A DNA stretch of 64,000 nucleotides, from assembly GCA_035610365.1 (NCBI GenBank), contig CM069436.1, positions 54,327,505 through 54,391,504 on the forward strand, written 5' to 3'. Below, in pieces: positions 46,260-55,899 of this stretch; the first letter of the stretch is position 1, and each line of letters opens with the position of its first letter. The position numbers and the translations under genes were made by a program. The notes under the pieces were generated by a model. It had not been told where the DNA came from. It saw only the letters and a list, made by a program, of their open reading frames with translations, and made no database searches. Source of the stretch: Aquatica leii. Its lineage: Eukaryota; Arthropoda; Insecta; Coleoptera; Lampyridae.

Positions 46260-47630
46260 TTTCCGGTAATATTTGGTGCAACACAGACCTCTAACAAGGC
46301 TTTCACCATTAAGTTATTTCACGCAATTCCACGTGAGTATGCAAATTAATTTTATGTCTATCTAAGCGAAAGTTTATTTGGGGTAATATTTGTGTATTGG
46401 AGGTTTAATTTGATCATTTCCTATTGTCTATAGCGGATTTCCATCCCCTCTTAGGTTTACATTATCAGTGAAGATAACATACAAATGGCATATTTGGGGA
46501 AAAATTTCCATTTCCGTCACGTTACTATAACTTAACTATTCACACCGTCAAGAGGTTGGAAACCTTTCAAGTTGCGATTTCTTTTGGGAGGAAAGGTCAC
46601 CCTCAATTGCCACACTAAGTCGAGGGGAAGCGCTGCGCATTCGCTATCTCAAATGATTGTATGCTTTGAAAACGAAATTTTCTTGTGTTAACGCCGTATG
46701 TGCACTGCCTCAAAAAAGTAATTGGACATTTTTAAGCGCGACTTACAAGATAGGCAACCAAACTTATGTTATAACAAAAAGCCTAGTTAAATTTGACAAC
46801 ATTGACATTGTAGACATTGCTTGCAGCGGTTATACGAAGTTACTAACCATTCTTTATAAGCACTGCCTCAAGCGTTCAAAGAAAATGTTCCTTACCTGCA
46901 AATATTTATCTAAATTGTACCCTAATGTTTTAAATTCTTCTTCGCCGAGTTTTCTATTTATTTAAGTTCTCTGCTTAAGTAATTAAAAAAAATTTAATTG
47001 CTATTTATGATTAAATAAGTTCCATCTATAGCTCGAATAATGATAAACTGTATGCTCAAATATGAAACTACTGTACTGATTAGCCTAAAAGTCTGGATAA
47101 AATTAAAGTGAACATTTCTTTTTTCTTTGTAAAGGAAGTATTATCACCATTAAAATGTAATTAGTAATCGAATAATTGCAGTATAAATTCCCATTATTCG
47201 TATAAAAAATTAAAAGATACATATCTCCCTTTCTAAAATCAAGTCTAATTTCTCATACAGAACGCTAAAAAAATTCCAAATAAGGTTTGAAAATACATAC
47301 CTATGCTGTAAATCTAAAAATCACAAAATTAGAAAAATGCGAAATGCATTTTTCCGCTTTCTCTTCGTAACATTTAATTTAAGTATTAACTATTTTGAGG
47401 AAATATAAATTTAATAGTAATGAACTGAAATTTGCAATTTCGTAGCTTGCATTTTTGTATGTTTTAGATTATTATAGTACCTACTACATTTTAATAGAAA
47501 TAATAACTTAGATTTTATTATAAATTATACAGAAACACTATTTATATTACAAGAACAAAACTAGATACAGAAAATCCTAAGAAAAAACATGATTAAAAAA
47601 GTATTTATTATTTTATTTAAATATTTGTAA
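46260..47630. other. No gene recognised
   Basis: AT-rich. A 102-codon frame at 46,657-46,965 (plus) has mixed composition but no recognisable domain and no good splice context. Confidence 0.3.
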
Positions 47631-47639
47631 TTTACATGC

Positions 47640-48260
47640 TAGTAATGGGTGCAATATCCATTATTAGTTATACATTCCCGTAGACGGTTTGGCATCGAAT
47701 TAATTAAATTGGCACATACATTAGTTCATCGAATTCTTTTCCATACGGTTATAATATGGCGATGCAAATTGTTTATATTTCGTATTTCTATGTTATTGTT
47801 CAGTTCGTCGTTCCACCCACGCACGGCCGCCGCCTACAAAGTCTCTATAGGGTTCAAATCCGGTGACTTAAGTGGCCAACGGATTCTTTCCACTTCTGGA
47901 TGTTGTAATAACCATTCTTAAACAACCGCTGGCGTATGTATAAGAAAATTGTCTTGAACAAACCGAATTGGTCTTTCGGGATAAATTGCTCGTACGGAGG
48001 GCAACATAACGTCTTTCAAAATCGTCAGATAAGTTTGAGCAGTTAAGCGTTCATCAACACGTGTTAATTACCCTGGGTCAGCATCACTCATCCATCCCTA
48101 GTACGCAACACTAATTCTCGCACTTCTTTTGGTGGGTTTACATGTTTTGATTATTATCTAGAATTACGTGGCCTCCAAAGAAATTTTTTATTATCTTGAG
48201 AAGTGCAGAAGGTTTTTTCATCTGAAAAAACAACACCTTTTCAATCAAAATTTAAATGCC
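47640..48260 (-). mobile_element. Decayed Tc1/mariner transposase, catalytic part
   Basis: Reading leftward across frame changes: GVVFSDEKTFCTSQDNKKF (first catalytic Asp, 48,190-48,245), SVAYQGWMSDADPG, DERLTAQTYLTILKD, LPSVRAIYPERPIRFVQDNF (second Asp, about 47,960-48,005), EWLLQHPEVERIRWPLKSPD, NPIE (third acidic residue, 47,845), and a C-terminal NLINSMPNRLRECITNNGY. All three catalytic positions survive, but stops and indels break the frame. This family differs from the copies at 8.3 kb and 58.8 kb. Confidence 0.8.
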
Positions 48261-48294
48261 AATTTTTCCCATTTATCTTTCTTCCTATTCTGTT

Positions 48295-48657
48295 TTATCG
48301 TTTGTTCGTTTCTTCATTAATATAATTAAACTGTTCTTTGTATAACTTCATCGTCTCTGGTACCAATTCTTGGTTATTATTTTTAATTTCTTTTTTCATA
48401 TCCAGTATATCTGTGTTATTTTTATTTATTTTCTCATTTTGTTCCAATATTATTTTATCGAATTCTACAAATATATTTTTATATTGCGTATCATTATTTC
48501 GAATATTCATATCCATTATTTGTTCAATTCTATTCCAGGATCCTTCAACTTTTTCTTCAATTTGTTGTACAGTTTCATTTACTACTTTAATTTTAGAATT
48601 ATTTTTTTGTTCATAATCTTGAAACTTTTTGTCTTGTTCTTCCATAATTTGTTTCAT
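48295..48657 (-). pseudogene. Coiled-coil ORF, probably LINE ORF1 fragment
   Basis: A 120-codon frame made of Glu/Lys/Asn/Gln with heptad-like spacing (VNETVQQIEEKVEGSWNRIE, IILEQNEKINKNNTDILDMK). Upstream on the same strand (48,660-49,030) are further charged helical blocks with frame breaks. Such coiled coils open the first ORF of I/R1-like insect LINEs, and the purine bias resembles the LINE at 62.7-64 kb, but no reverse transcriptase is attached here. The assignment is tentative. Confidence 0.4.
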
Positions 48658-49039
48658 TTTTTTAATTTTCCTTCTATCCCGTTCTTGTTCATCTTTTCCG
48701 TTTTTTATCTACTCTTAATTTTTTTAAAACTTCTTGATTGGTTATTTTCATTTCGATTCTAATGTTTTTAAATTCTTTCCTACATATTTGCAAAAGTTCC
48801 TGTCATACCCCTGTAGTTCATAATTTTGTTTATCTTTTACATTGTTTCGACCTTCCTCACTATATATGGCGTTGTCCAACTCACACCCATTTCTTTTTAA
48901 CTTTGTTACTTATTTTAAAACTAGTCATTTCCTTCCTATCTACTTCTTGATCTTACATGGTTTCGATGTTCTCTTCTCTACTAGATTCGCTTTTAATATT
49001 TTTTTACCGCTTCTAGTTGCCATTAAATTATGAAAAAAA

Positions 49040-50812
49040 TTAGTTGTGACATTAAACCATTTAAAGAAATTAAACAATTCACAAAAAGAAAAATGTCTGA
49101 AATTATGCAGCTCTTTGATCCGTTAGGACTCTTAGGACCCGTCATAATTACATCAAAATTAATAATGCAAGAAATCTGGAAACTAAATTTAAATTGAGAC
49201 AAATCATTACCTCAGAGACTTATGTTAGAATATGCAAGATTTCAAAAATCACTTAGTGATCTACGGCATCTACGGTAAATTTTATATTATCTGTCTCCTT
49301 AATTAGACTTAACACCGTTTCTTCTATGCGGAGAGGCATTAAAACACTTTAAGTTATACATGCTAGTATGTTCAAGTCCACGGTTGTTACTGTTGTGCTG
49401 TAACTGTTCTTGTGCTTAATTAATTTACTTTCAGTGTTAATTTATTTGTATGGTTGTCTTCATAGTGCAGTCCGAGACACACCACTTTTCTAAGTCTATA
49501 AATAGGCCTGAAAAAGTACGCACGAAACGTCGCCTTCTATAGATACTTATAGTGTTTTTATGCCTCTCCTCATAAAAGAACCTTAAAGAAATCGTGTTTA
49601 GTTAATCTAATCAAATTTAATTTACAACTCAGGGTTATTTCAAATAATGCTTGTCATTTACAAATACACGGTTTCAGTGATGCAAGTGAAAATACATTAA
49701 TTTAGGATCATCCGATACTCATAATTAGCTTAATTTGTGCTAAAACGCGGGTGGTTTCATTAAAAACAGTTACTCTTCCAAAATTAGAATTATAAGCGAC
49801 CAATCATTAAACTTAACATTTTACAAAACCAGATTTTGGTCTGATTCTACAATTACTTTAAATTGGATAAAAACTTCGCCACACACGCTAAAAGCATTTG
49901 TTGCTGATCGAGTAGAACAGATACAATCACACACAGATACTAATGACTGGTATTGTGTAAAAGACATATGATAATCCAGTAGATCATTTAACACAAGGTC
50001 AGTCACCAAATTAATTTTTAATAAATCTACAATGAGTTAAGGCCTAAGGGACCTAATGGCTTTCACATCATGAAGAAAATTAAGATTATCCACTATTGTC
50101 AATAATATAAAATTGTCTTGAATAGTGAGCTAATTTTGCATTGTTATTATTAAATTCGAGACAATGACCGAAGAATGTTGAATATTCTAGAGACAGATAA
50201 CAGAAATATATAAACACGGTTCAAAGAAAGCATAGGTCAGTTTTTCGAATTGAATCGAGACATTTTGTTAGATTTGATTACGTACGTGTAGTTTTAACGT
50301 GTAAATAATTTAGATTTAAAATTCGTTACAATAGGAATTCAAAAATGGCCAGAACTCTTTGAAAGATTTTCCTTCATAAGAATATTAATAAGAGTTGTAG
50401 CATACTGCCTTAGGTTTGTAAATAACATAAAAGACCAATCCAAATCAAATGGTCCGATTTCACGTTCAAAACTTGCAAATTCCGAATTACGCATTATTAA
50501 ATTGATACAAGAATACCATTTTGCAAAAGAATTATATTCATTAAAAAATCACAAGTTAGTGAGTAAGAAAAGTAGGTTAGTAGGTTTGAACCCTTTTATA
50601 AATAAAATTGGAATTTTAAGAGTAGGAGGTAGACTAAAATATTCCAATTTAAATTATAATCAGAAATATCCAATATTATTGCTATCACACGATCAGGTCA
50701 CGAAATTAATCATACAAAAAGAACATATTCAAAACTGGCATTCACGATTACAAACTCGGACAAAATATATGTTACGCTCTCGACTGGGCAACACGTCGTA
50801 CAGCAAAGCAAC
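49040..50812 (+). mobile_element. BEL/Pao pol remnant (RT end, RNase H, integrase start)
   Basis: Begins in the region after the RT palm with KMSEIMQLFDPLGLLGPVII and LIMQEIWKL (49,095-49,185). RNase H traces follow: LQIHGFSDASE (49,660-49,690), LICAKTRVV and KTVTLPKLEL (49,730-49,790), and ADRVEQIQSHTDTNDW (49,900-49,950). The integrase N-terminus follows: FIRILIRVVAYCLRFVNNIK and LRIIKLIQEYHFAKELYSLK, then RLVGLNPFINKIGILRVGGR and YNQKYPILLLSHDQVTKLII (50,370-50,730). The frame ends at 50,812. It is interrupted at 49,326-49,573 by a small inverted-repeat element. Confidence 0.8.
49326..49573. mobile_element. 248-bp inverted-repeat element within BEL remnant
   Basis: The left end ATGCGGAGAGGCATTAAAAC and the reverse-complemented right end ATGAGGAGAGGCATAAAAAC differ at two of 20 bases. 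The inside contains CTGAAAAAGTACGCACGAAA followed by CGTCGCC, the Penelope-type motif also seen near 9.3, 17.1 and 61.0 kb. There is no coding capacity. No clear target duplication was seen. It separates two BEL pol blocks that are normally contiguous, so it inserted after the BEL copy. Confidence 0.55.
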
Positions 50813-50819
50813 CTAGTGG

Positions 50820-51375
50820 TCTAACTTTTACATTCAAAGAAAAAATGACTTTACATTCGTAAATTAAATTACAACCTAGTATGTATGTACGGTCGCCTTA
50901 ACATCAAACTAATAAGAATTAAAGTAAAAATGTCATACTTACAATTAGTTTCCTACAGTTAAAGACTAACTAGGGCATATCCTGTCAGCATTACCAAAAA
51001 CTCAATTAAAAGTAAACACAAAAGAAGACAGATAAAGAACACAGGTGGAGGTATGGAAACCCGCTACAGACAAATAAGTTCTTACCCCACATAGACTTTC
51101 ACTCAGATCGCCACAATATTCGATTGCAATTTACATGGAAGTGTGTGAGATACTTAACAATGAAAGCCTTATTAAGCGCACACAACGCTAGAAGATGTTC
51201 GTCAAACTTTATCGGAAGAATGAAAATGAATTCGTGTTTGACAATTTGACAGACTCGCCCTACTCCAACAACAAAAAAGTAACCGCCGAGGATAAATTTT
51301 ATACTATAAAATTTTTACTGTACCATATTTTAACATAACATAGTAACATTGCTAAAGCTTCATCATTAGAATAAG
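50820..51375. other. No gene recognised
   Basis: AT-rich sequence after the BEL remnant, with nothing identified. Confidence 0.3.
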
Positions 51376-51379
51376 ACAT

Positions 51380-51655
51380 TCAAGACAGATTTTCTTCTAT
51401 TAAATTCTTATGAAGCGCATCCAAGGCTTCCGTCGACATAGAACGTAGTTGCTCAATAATGGCAGCATGTTTAGTTTCTCTAATTGATTTTAGTCCTTGT
51501 ACATGAGAATGGTGAATATAATTCAGTCCAGATTCTCGAAATAGTCTAACGGGTTTTCTGTGTTGGCTTCTCTCTCTTCTTACATAGTCTGATTCGAAAA
51601 CCCTCGGCAATATGTCACCATTCGGTTTCAGTTTCTGGCATCTAAAACAATACAT
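51380..51655 (-). CDS. Uncharacterised 91-aa ORF, possibly a TE-associated exon
   Basis: Starts MYCFRCQKLKPNGDILPRVF, with a C-x-x-C pair, and ends in a helical stretch with HAAIIEQLRSMSTEALDALH. It is uninterrupted, and the composition looks like protein rather than random sequence. I do not recognise a domain. It ends 73 bp from the plus-strand exon of the PIF/Harbinger remnant in divergent orientation, so it may belong to that element or be a single-exon remnant of another multicopy gene. Confidence 0.3.
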   Translation of the reverse strand: MYCFRCQKLKPNGDILPRVFESDYVRRERSQHRKPVRLFRESGLNYIHHSHVQGLKSIRETKHAAIIEQLRSMSTEALDALHKNLIEENLS

Positions 51656-51728
51656 TACCTCAGTTTACGCTGCAATATAGTATCTAGAAGTATTTCCAGT
51701 ACCTAATAAATGTTTATCTTTTTGTAGG

Positions 51729-52196
51729 AGGATTCATCGTCTAGTGCAGACGATCATGCACATGACGGAGAGCAGAATCCCGATGAGGAATGTATCAATC
51801 AGTCTGAAGAGTCACGTTCCCCGACTCACGAATACGAAACCCTCAGGTACACAAGTAAAAAGACCATTCAGCAGCTTCACTCATGTGACAAATAAAAAAG
51901 TACTTCAATTGGTGGCTGATCGATTGACAAAGAACGACGATACGAAAGATGATTTGTACACTACATTTGGTAAGCATATTGCAGCAGAATTAAGTAATAT
52001 GGCACCCGAAATACTACTTTTCGTTAAAAAAATTATTAACGATGCCATATTTGAAGGCCAATTGCGTTCCCTTAAAAAAACATCCGCTATAATAACTCAG
52101 CGGTTGCCACATGGTCGGTTGTGGTCCGTACAGAAGCAGCAGCCAGGTCAATTAGTAAATCCATGGAATGTACATGTGCTTCAACACCAGAATTAA
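51729..52196 (+). pseudogene. PIF/Harbinger second protein, BESS-motif exon
   Basis: The exon begins after TTTTTGTAG at 51,720-51,728. An acidic block (EDSSSSADDHAHDGEQNPDE, then CINQSEESRSPTHEYE) shifts frame at about 51,840 into KRPFSSFTHVTNKKVLQLVA, KNDDTKDDLYTTFGKHIAAE and LSNMAPEILLFVKKIINDAI, which is a BESS-type motif. A terminal block follows and a stop at 52,194-52,196. In PIF/Harbinger elements a MADF/BESS (Myb-like) protein acts with the transposase in nuclear import and DNA binding. The MADF exon is missing. Confidence 0.6.
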
Positions 52197-52318
52197 GTCC
52201 GGCAGGAGATTCAACGGTTACTTATTTTTGACAGTATGCAGATATATAACATATTATACGAGTACATAGTTGTGAGCTGTAATAAATAAAAAGATTTACT
52301 TGTCAATATCGCACTAAC

Positions 52319-52561
52319 CTTTATATAATCCTGCAGTACTGTTATTATTGCTTTACAGGTTTCGGGTATTATAACGCTTAAACTAGGAGCTGATATGACA
52401 GTAGGAAATTTAAGACTTTGATATGAACTTCCAGTAGCCAAAAATTCGAGCTTTGCACATAGCCTCTTATGTAGTGATATAGCTTCTTTCATGTTGGTGT
52501 CTTGCTTTTTTATAGTTGGTGTTACTAACTGCAGCAACTCTCAATATGCATCCTCACTCAT
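52319..52561 (-). pseudogene. PIF/Harbinger transposase, first exon
   Basis: Starts MSEDAY at 52,561, then an in-frame TGA (52,541-52,543) where Trp would be expected. It continues LLQLVTPTIKKQDTNMKEAI, HKRLCAKLEFLATGSSYQSL, and SVIIPETCKAIITVLQDYIK, ending at the splice donor GTTAGT (52,313-52,318). This is the N-terminal part of a HARBI1-like DDE_Tnp_4 transposase, before the catalytic Asp. The catalytic exon is absent. It converges with the BESS exon at 51,729-52,196. Confidence 0.7.
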
Positions 52562-52564
52562 TCT

Positions 52565-53150
52565 TAAATAGTTTGACTAAGCAGAGGGTTCAAAATGAAA
52601 TTCCTTTAATAAATTTAAATGCAAAAGTTTATTTATTTTCAGGAGATCTTCGTGTATCACTGAACTGTGCATGACAAATGACAACTAACAACTAAATTGA
52701 TCGTCTAACAACTGCCGCATTTTATACATACAGCAACTTTCAAGACAAATAATAACAAACATCAAACATGTTAGCTATTAACCACACAGTTTCGTTTTTA
52801 ATATTTTGATAGTAGAAACCTGATTATTAAAACCAAATAAACTAAATAAAACACACACGATATAATTTTTTCTTAAATTTTGAAAATATAACGTGTTTGT
52901 AAATGAAACAGTTCGAATATTAAGCTCTAGGATTTATTGTTGATAAAATTGTCAATCTACACAATATTTCTATTTAAGCATCATTTGTTTTTTTAATATT
53001 TTAATATTCTTTAGTACTGTGACAAGTCTTTTAAACTAATCGTTTAATATATTCAGTTGTTGAAGATAGTTTTGGAAATTTTTTACAATAAACCTAAATA
53101 GTGTAGAACCATCGCGGTTTTTTAAAATTTCTACTAAAATTTATATAGTG
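52565..53150. other. No gene; poly(A) signal of the 172-aa gene
   Basis: AT-rich. The complement of AATAAA at 52,933-52,938 could end the transcript of the minus-strand gene that stops at 53,155. Confidence 0.4.
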
Positions 53151-53154
53151 ACAA

Positions 53155-53766
53155 CTAAGTGCGAAATTGTTTTCCAGCATTATGATTATAAGTATTTTTT
53201 ACAAGCTTGTGGATGGGATCTTGAGTTGCCAATTTTGTTGTGTGTTCTAACAATTTTCTTCTAGCTTTTTGAAAAGCTTCTAAGTTCTTTTGCAACTCCG
53301 AACGTTCTTTTTCTTCAGTCATATTCAAGTTCTTTAATGAACACGCGTGAAGTTGGTTACTAAAATTGTATTTTCATAAAATTTTCAAACATAATTTAAA
53401 CTTACTTTTGTATATCAAATTCTACTTTAGATTTTGGGTTGGTGTTCATCTAGAAAAAATCGGTTATTGTTGTAATTGTGCATTATTAAACTATACCTGT
53501 GAGTCAATAGAAATATAGGATGGCAATTTAATATTTGTAGGGATAGATGATGGTCTATTTTGAGTTTTAAAAGTACTGCACAATAAGTTTCGCCCGGGAT
53601 CAGTATTTTTATGTTTTGCTACTACTATAGGCTGCTTGTGCAACCTTGCAGGTATTTCAATAACTGTCGTTTCATCTGAGTTAATCATTCCTTTGGGTAT
53701 TATAACCTTTTGAGATAAGGCATTCTTATTCGTGTGTTTCTTTTCTCCTCTACTATTTAGGTGCAT
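53155..53766 (-). CDS. Unknown 172-aa protein, three exons
   Basis: Exons 53,766-53,497, 53,449-53,406 and 53,359-53,155, joined by two short introns (47 and 46 bp) with GT...AG borders (donors GTATAG and GTAAGT, acceptors TTTTCTAG and ATTTTAG). The frame is kept across both joins, giving 173 codons including the TAG. The N-terminal half is basic and Thr/Ile/Pro-rich. The C-terminal half is a likely helix or coiled coil (TEEKERSELQKNLEAFQKAR, RKLLEHTTKLA) and ends KLVKNTYNHNAGKQFRT. No family recognised. It lies 85 bp downstream of the 539-codon gene on the same strand. Confidence 0.65.
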
Positions 53767-53851
53767 TATAATATACTACGAATTTTATATTTGTTTTATA
53801 ATCATTATAAAAAATTAAGTTTGGCATGAGGTTACTTGATCCTTGTAATTT

Positions 53852-55468
53852 CTAATTTTCATTAATTGGTGTAGAAGTTACAATGGTAATTGTTCGAGTT
53901 CTTCTGATAATAGCGTATACAGATCCATTTACTCCAACTGCGTCGCTTCTGTAAGTTGGTATGGAAAAAAACGGAATATTTGTTGTGTTAGTGTTAGGTG
54001 TAGATTTGCTCCTAAACAATTTTTTATAACAAATGCAGTCTAGGTCTTCTTCACTTGGCCGAGTAGGTGTTATAAATTTAGTTTCAGGGGTAGAAGAAAG
54101 TAACGAATATGCATTGTTCAAAGTTGTGTTCTGTTTTGACATATAATTATTCTCGCGCAGAGCATTAAAATCTTGATAACTATTAGCTTGGTTGATAGTG
54201 GGATAACTTTTTATTACGTTTGACTTGGGTTGAAATTTTCGTGATTCGTTACCAACAGTTTCAAAGTTATAATTTCTCTTATATGCAGATTTTGCATTAG
54301 AACACGTAGAAGGTTGTTCCAATTTACGAGCCATTTCGTTCATTTCTTTTTCTATAGCTTTTGTTAAATTTTTTCTACGTGTAAAAGATATACTGTCAGT
54401 AGGCTCTTTTCTGAATTTATTTATACCCTTTTCTTGTTCCGTATCGGCTTTGATTATTTGCGCTTCAAGAGCGTTAGTTAATTGTTCTATATCTTCGCTT
54501 GTCATATTTTCAATGTGTTTTCTCAACTTTTTTGAGTTTTCTGTTTCATTATGAACAGAAGTACGTGTCATTTCTTCGACTGATGTATCAAACTCTTTAA
54601 GCAATGATTTTGTTAAAGATGGACAATTTTCAGAGTTGCATTTTTTTATCTTTTGCGCATTTGTTGTGGCCGGTGTTATTTCTGGACTATTTATTATAGG
54701 AACGTGATTGGTCTTGATGATTAGGTTTGGTAAACAACCTGTTGTGTTACCATGTAGTTTTGCACAAACTTCGATGTTGCATATATTGTCTTTATTTTGA
54801 CTTGGTTTACTAATCGTAGATTCATCGTTGTTTTTATCTATGTTGACATCAAATTCGTCTAAATTTTCTTGCTTTTTATTGTCATTAAGGTTTACATCTA
54901 TTTCTTTTTGTAATTCTTCTTGGTTATCAACATTAGACTCAGGTAGTTCTCCTTGAACGTTTATATTACGTTCTTCGGCGTTGTTTTGCATATTTATACT
55001 ATTACTAATACAATCGGTAGTTTCATCTACTGCTTCAACTCCAACATCTTTGCCGACATTTGGCAGACTTACTTTTTCTTGTATACTTGCGTTATGTTTA
55101 TCAGAAATATTTAACTCTGTATTATTGCTTTCATTTTTTTTAGATTCTTGATTACTTGTTTCCAATTTTGGTAGTTCTTGTTTAAATGATGATGACTGTT
55201 GATCTGGGGTTTGTTGAATATTTTTAAGTACATTTCGTGTTTGTGGTGTAATTGATGTTTCATTTTTTTGAGACACATTTAAGTTTTCTTGGTTTAAGTT
55301 ATACATTAACAAAGCATCATTAACTTCTTGCACTGTCGGAGCATCATCACCAAAACGACTAATAGTTGTTGTAGTAGTTTTTTGGTAAACAATTTTTCGC
55401 GAGTTACTACACATCAAGCCTTGACACGAAACACTACAGACATCCTTCGATTCTTCGTGATCGCTCAT
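53852..55468 (-). CDS. Unknown 538-aa Asn/Glu/Ser-rich protein
   Basis: Single uninterrupted frame starting MSDHEESKDVCSVSCQGLMC at 55,468. Residues 60-230 are low-complexity Asn/Glu/Gln/Ser and probably disordered. A central region holds CNIEVCAKL and CNSENCPSL, and residues 290-390 contain helical segments (SKKLRKHIENMTSEDIEQLT and MNEMARKLEQ). The C-terminus is Thr/Ile-rich (TRTITIVTSTPINEN). No enzyme fold, signal peptide or membrane segment is visible. The C-x4-C-x2-L motif is shared with the upstream 83-aa gene. It is 148 bp downstream of that gene and 85 bp upstream of the 172-aa gene, all on the same strand. Confidence 0.7.
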   Translation of the reverse strand: MSDHEESKDVCSVSCQGLMCSNSRKIVYQKTTTTTISRFGDDAPTVQEVNDALLMYNLNQENLNVSQKNETSITPQTRNVLKNIQQTPDQQSSSFKQELPKLETSNQESKKNESNNTELNISDKHNASIQEKVSLPNVGKDVGVEAVDETTDCISNSINMQNNAEERNINVQGELPESNVDNQEELQKEIDVNLNDNKKQENLDEFDVNIDKNNDESTISKPSQNKDNICNIEVCAKLHGNTTGCLPNLIIKTNHVPIINSPEITPATTNAQKIKKCNSENCPSLTKSLLKEFDTSVEEMTRTSVHNETENSKKLRKHIENMTSEDIEQLTNALEAQIIKADTEQEKGINKFRKEPTDSISFTRRKNLTKAIEKEMNEMARKLEQPSTCSNAKSAYKRNYNFETVGNESRKFQPKSNVIKSYPTINQANSYQDFNALRENNYMSKQNTTLNNAYSLLSSTPETKFITPTRPSEEDLDCICYKKLFRSKSTPNTNTTNIPFFSIPTYRSDAVGVNGSVYAIIRRTRTITIVTSTPINEN

Positions 55469-55615
55469 TTTTGTATTCTATTTATTTTTATTTATTATGA
55501 CATCTTACAAATAATTTTGTTTAACAGTTGTTGTGTACTGACACTTTAAATGTCAACAAAATAACAAACAAAAATATTATTGAATGTGTTTTATTCAGTG
55601 TTCATAACATTTTGT

Positions 55616-55867
55616 TTATTTTTTTTCTTTTAACGATGGACAGTCTCCAGGTTTGCATTGTGTTCTATCTTTAATTTTTGCTAAAGCTCTACAATTTTCG
55701 GATTTACATAATCCAATTGCTTTGCACGGTGTTATTGGTATAATAATTTCATTCGCTTTCGAGGGTTCTGGTTTTGGTTCTGGTTCACAAGAAGCAGAAT
55801 CTTTACATCGTTCACAAGTTGGTTTTTTTATTAGGTTTTTTTTATTGCATTTGTTACATTCACGCAT
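55616..55867 (-). CDS. Unknown 83-aa Cys-rich protein
   Basis: Starts MRECNKCNKKNLIKKPTCER at 55,867. It has two C-x-x-C pairs (CNKC, CERC) resembling a small zinc ribbon, then an acidic/Pro segment (EPEPKPEPSK), then C-KAIGLC, CKSENCRAL and CKPGDCPSL, ending in Lys/Glu. Its own AATAAA (complement near 55,583-55,590) lies 30 bp past the stop, so it is probably an independent transcript rather than part of the next gene. Function unknown. The C-x4-C-x2-L motif recurs in the 538-aa neighbour. Confidence 0.6.
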   Translation of the reverse strand: MRECNKCNKKNLIKKPTCERCKDSASCEPEPKPEPSKANEIIIPITPCKAIGLCKSENCRALAKIKDRTQCKPGDCPSLKEKK

Positions 55868-55899
55868 TTTTCAATTTTTTTTAGTTTTATTATTTTAAA

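Noticed and set aside
46657..46965. 102-codon plus-strand frame
   Set aside because: Considered as a host exon, but no recognisable domain or splice sites and no support beyond length.
48338..48950. Plus-strand frames that look like hydrophobic membrane proteins
   Set aside because: Shadow of the Glu/Lys-rich coiled-coil frame on the minus strand; Phe/Ile/Leu come from complementing AAA/GAA codons.
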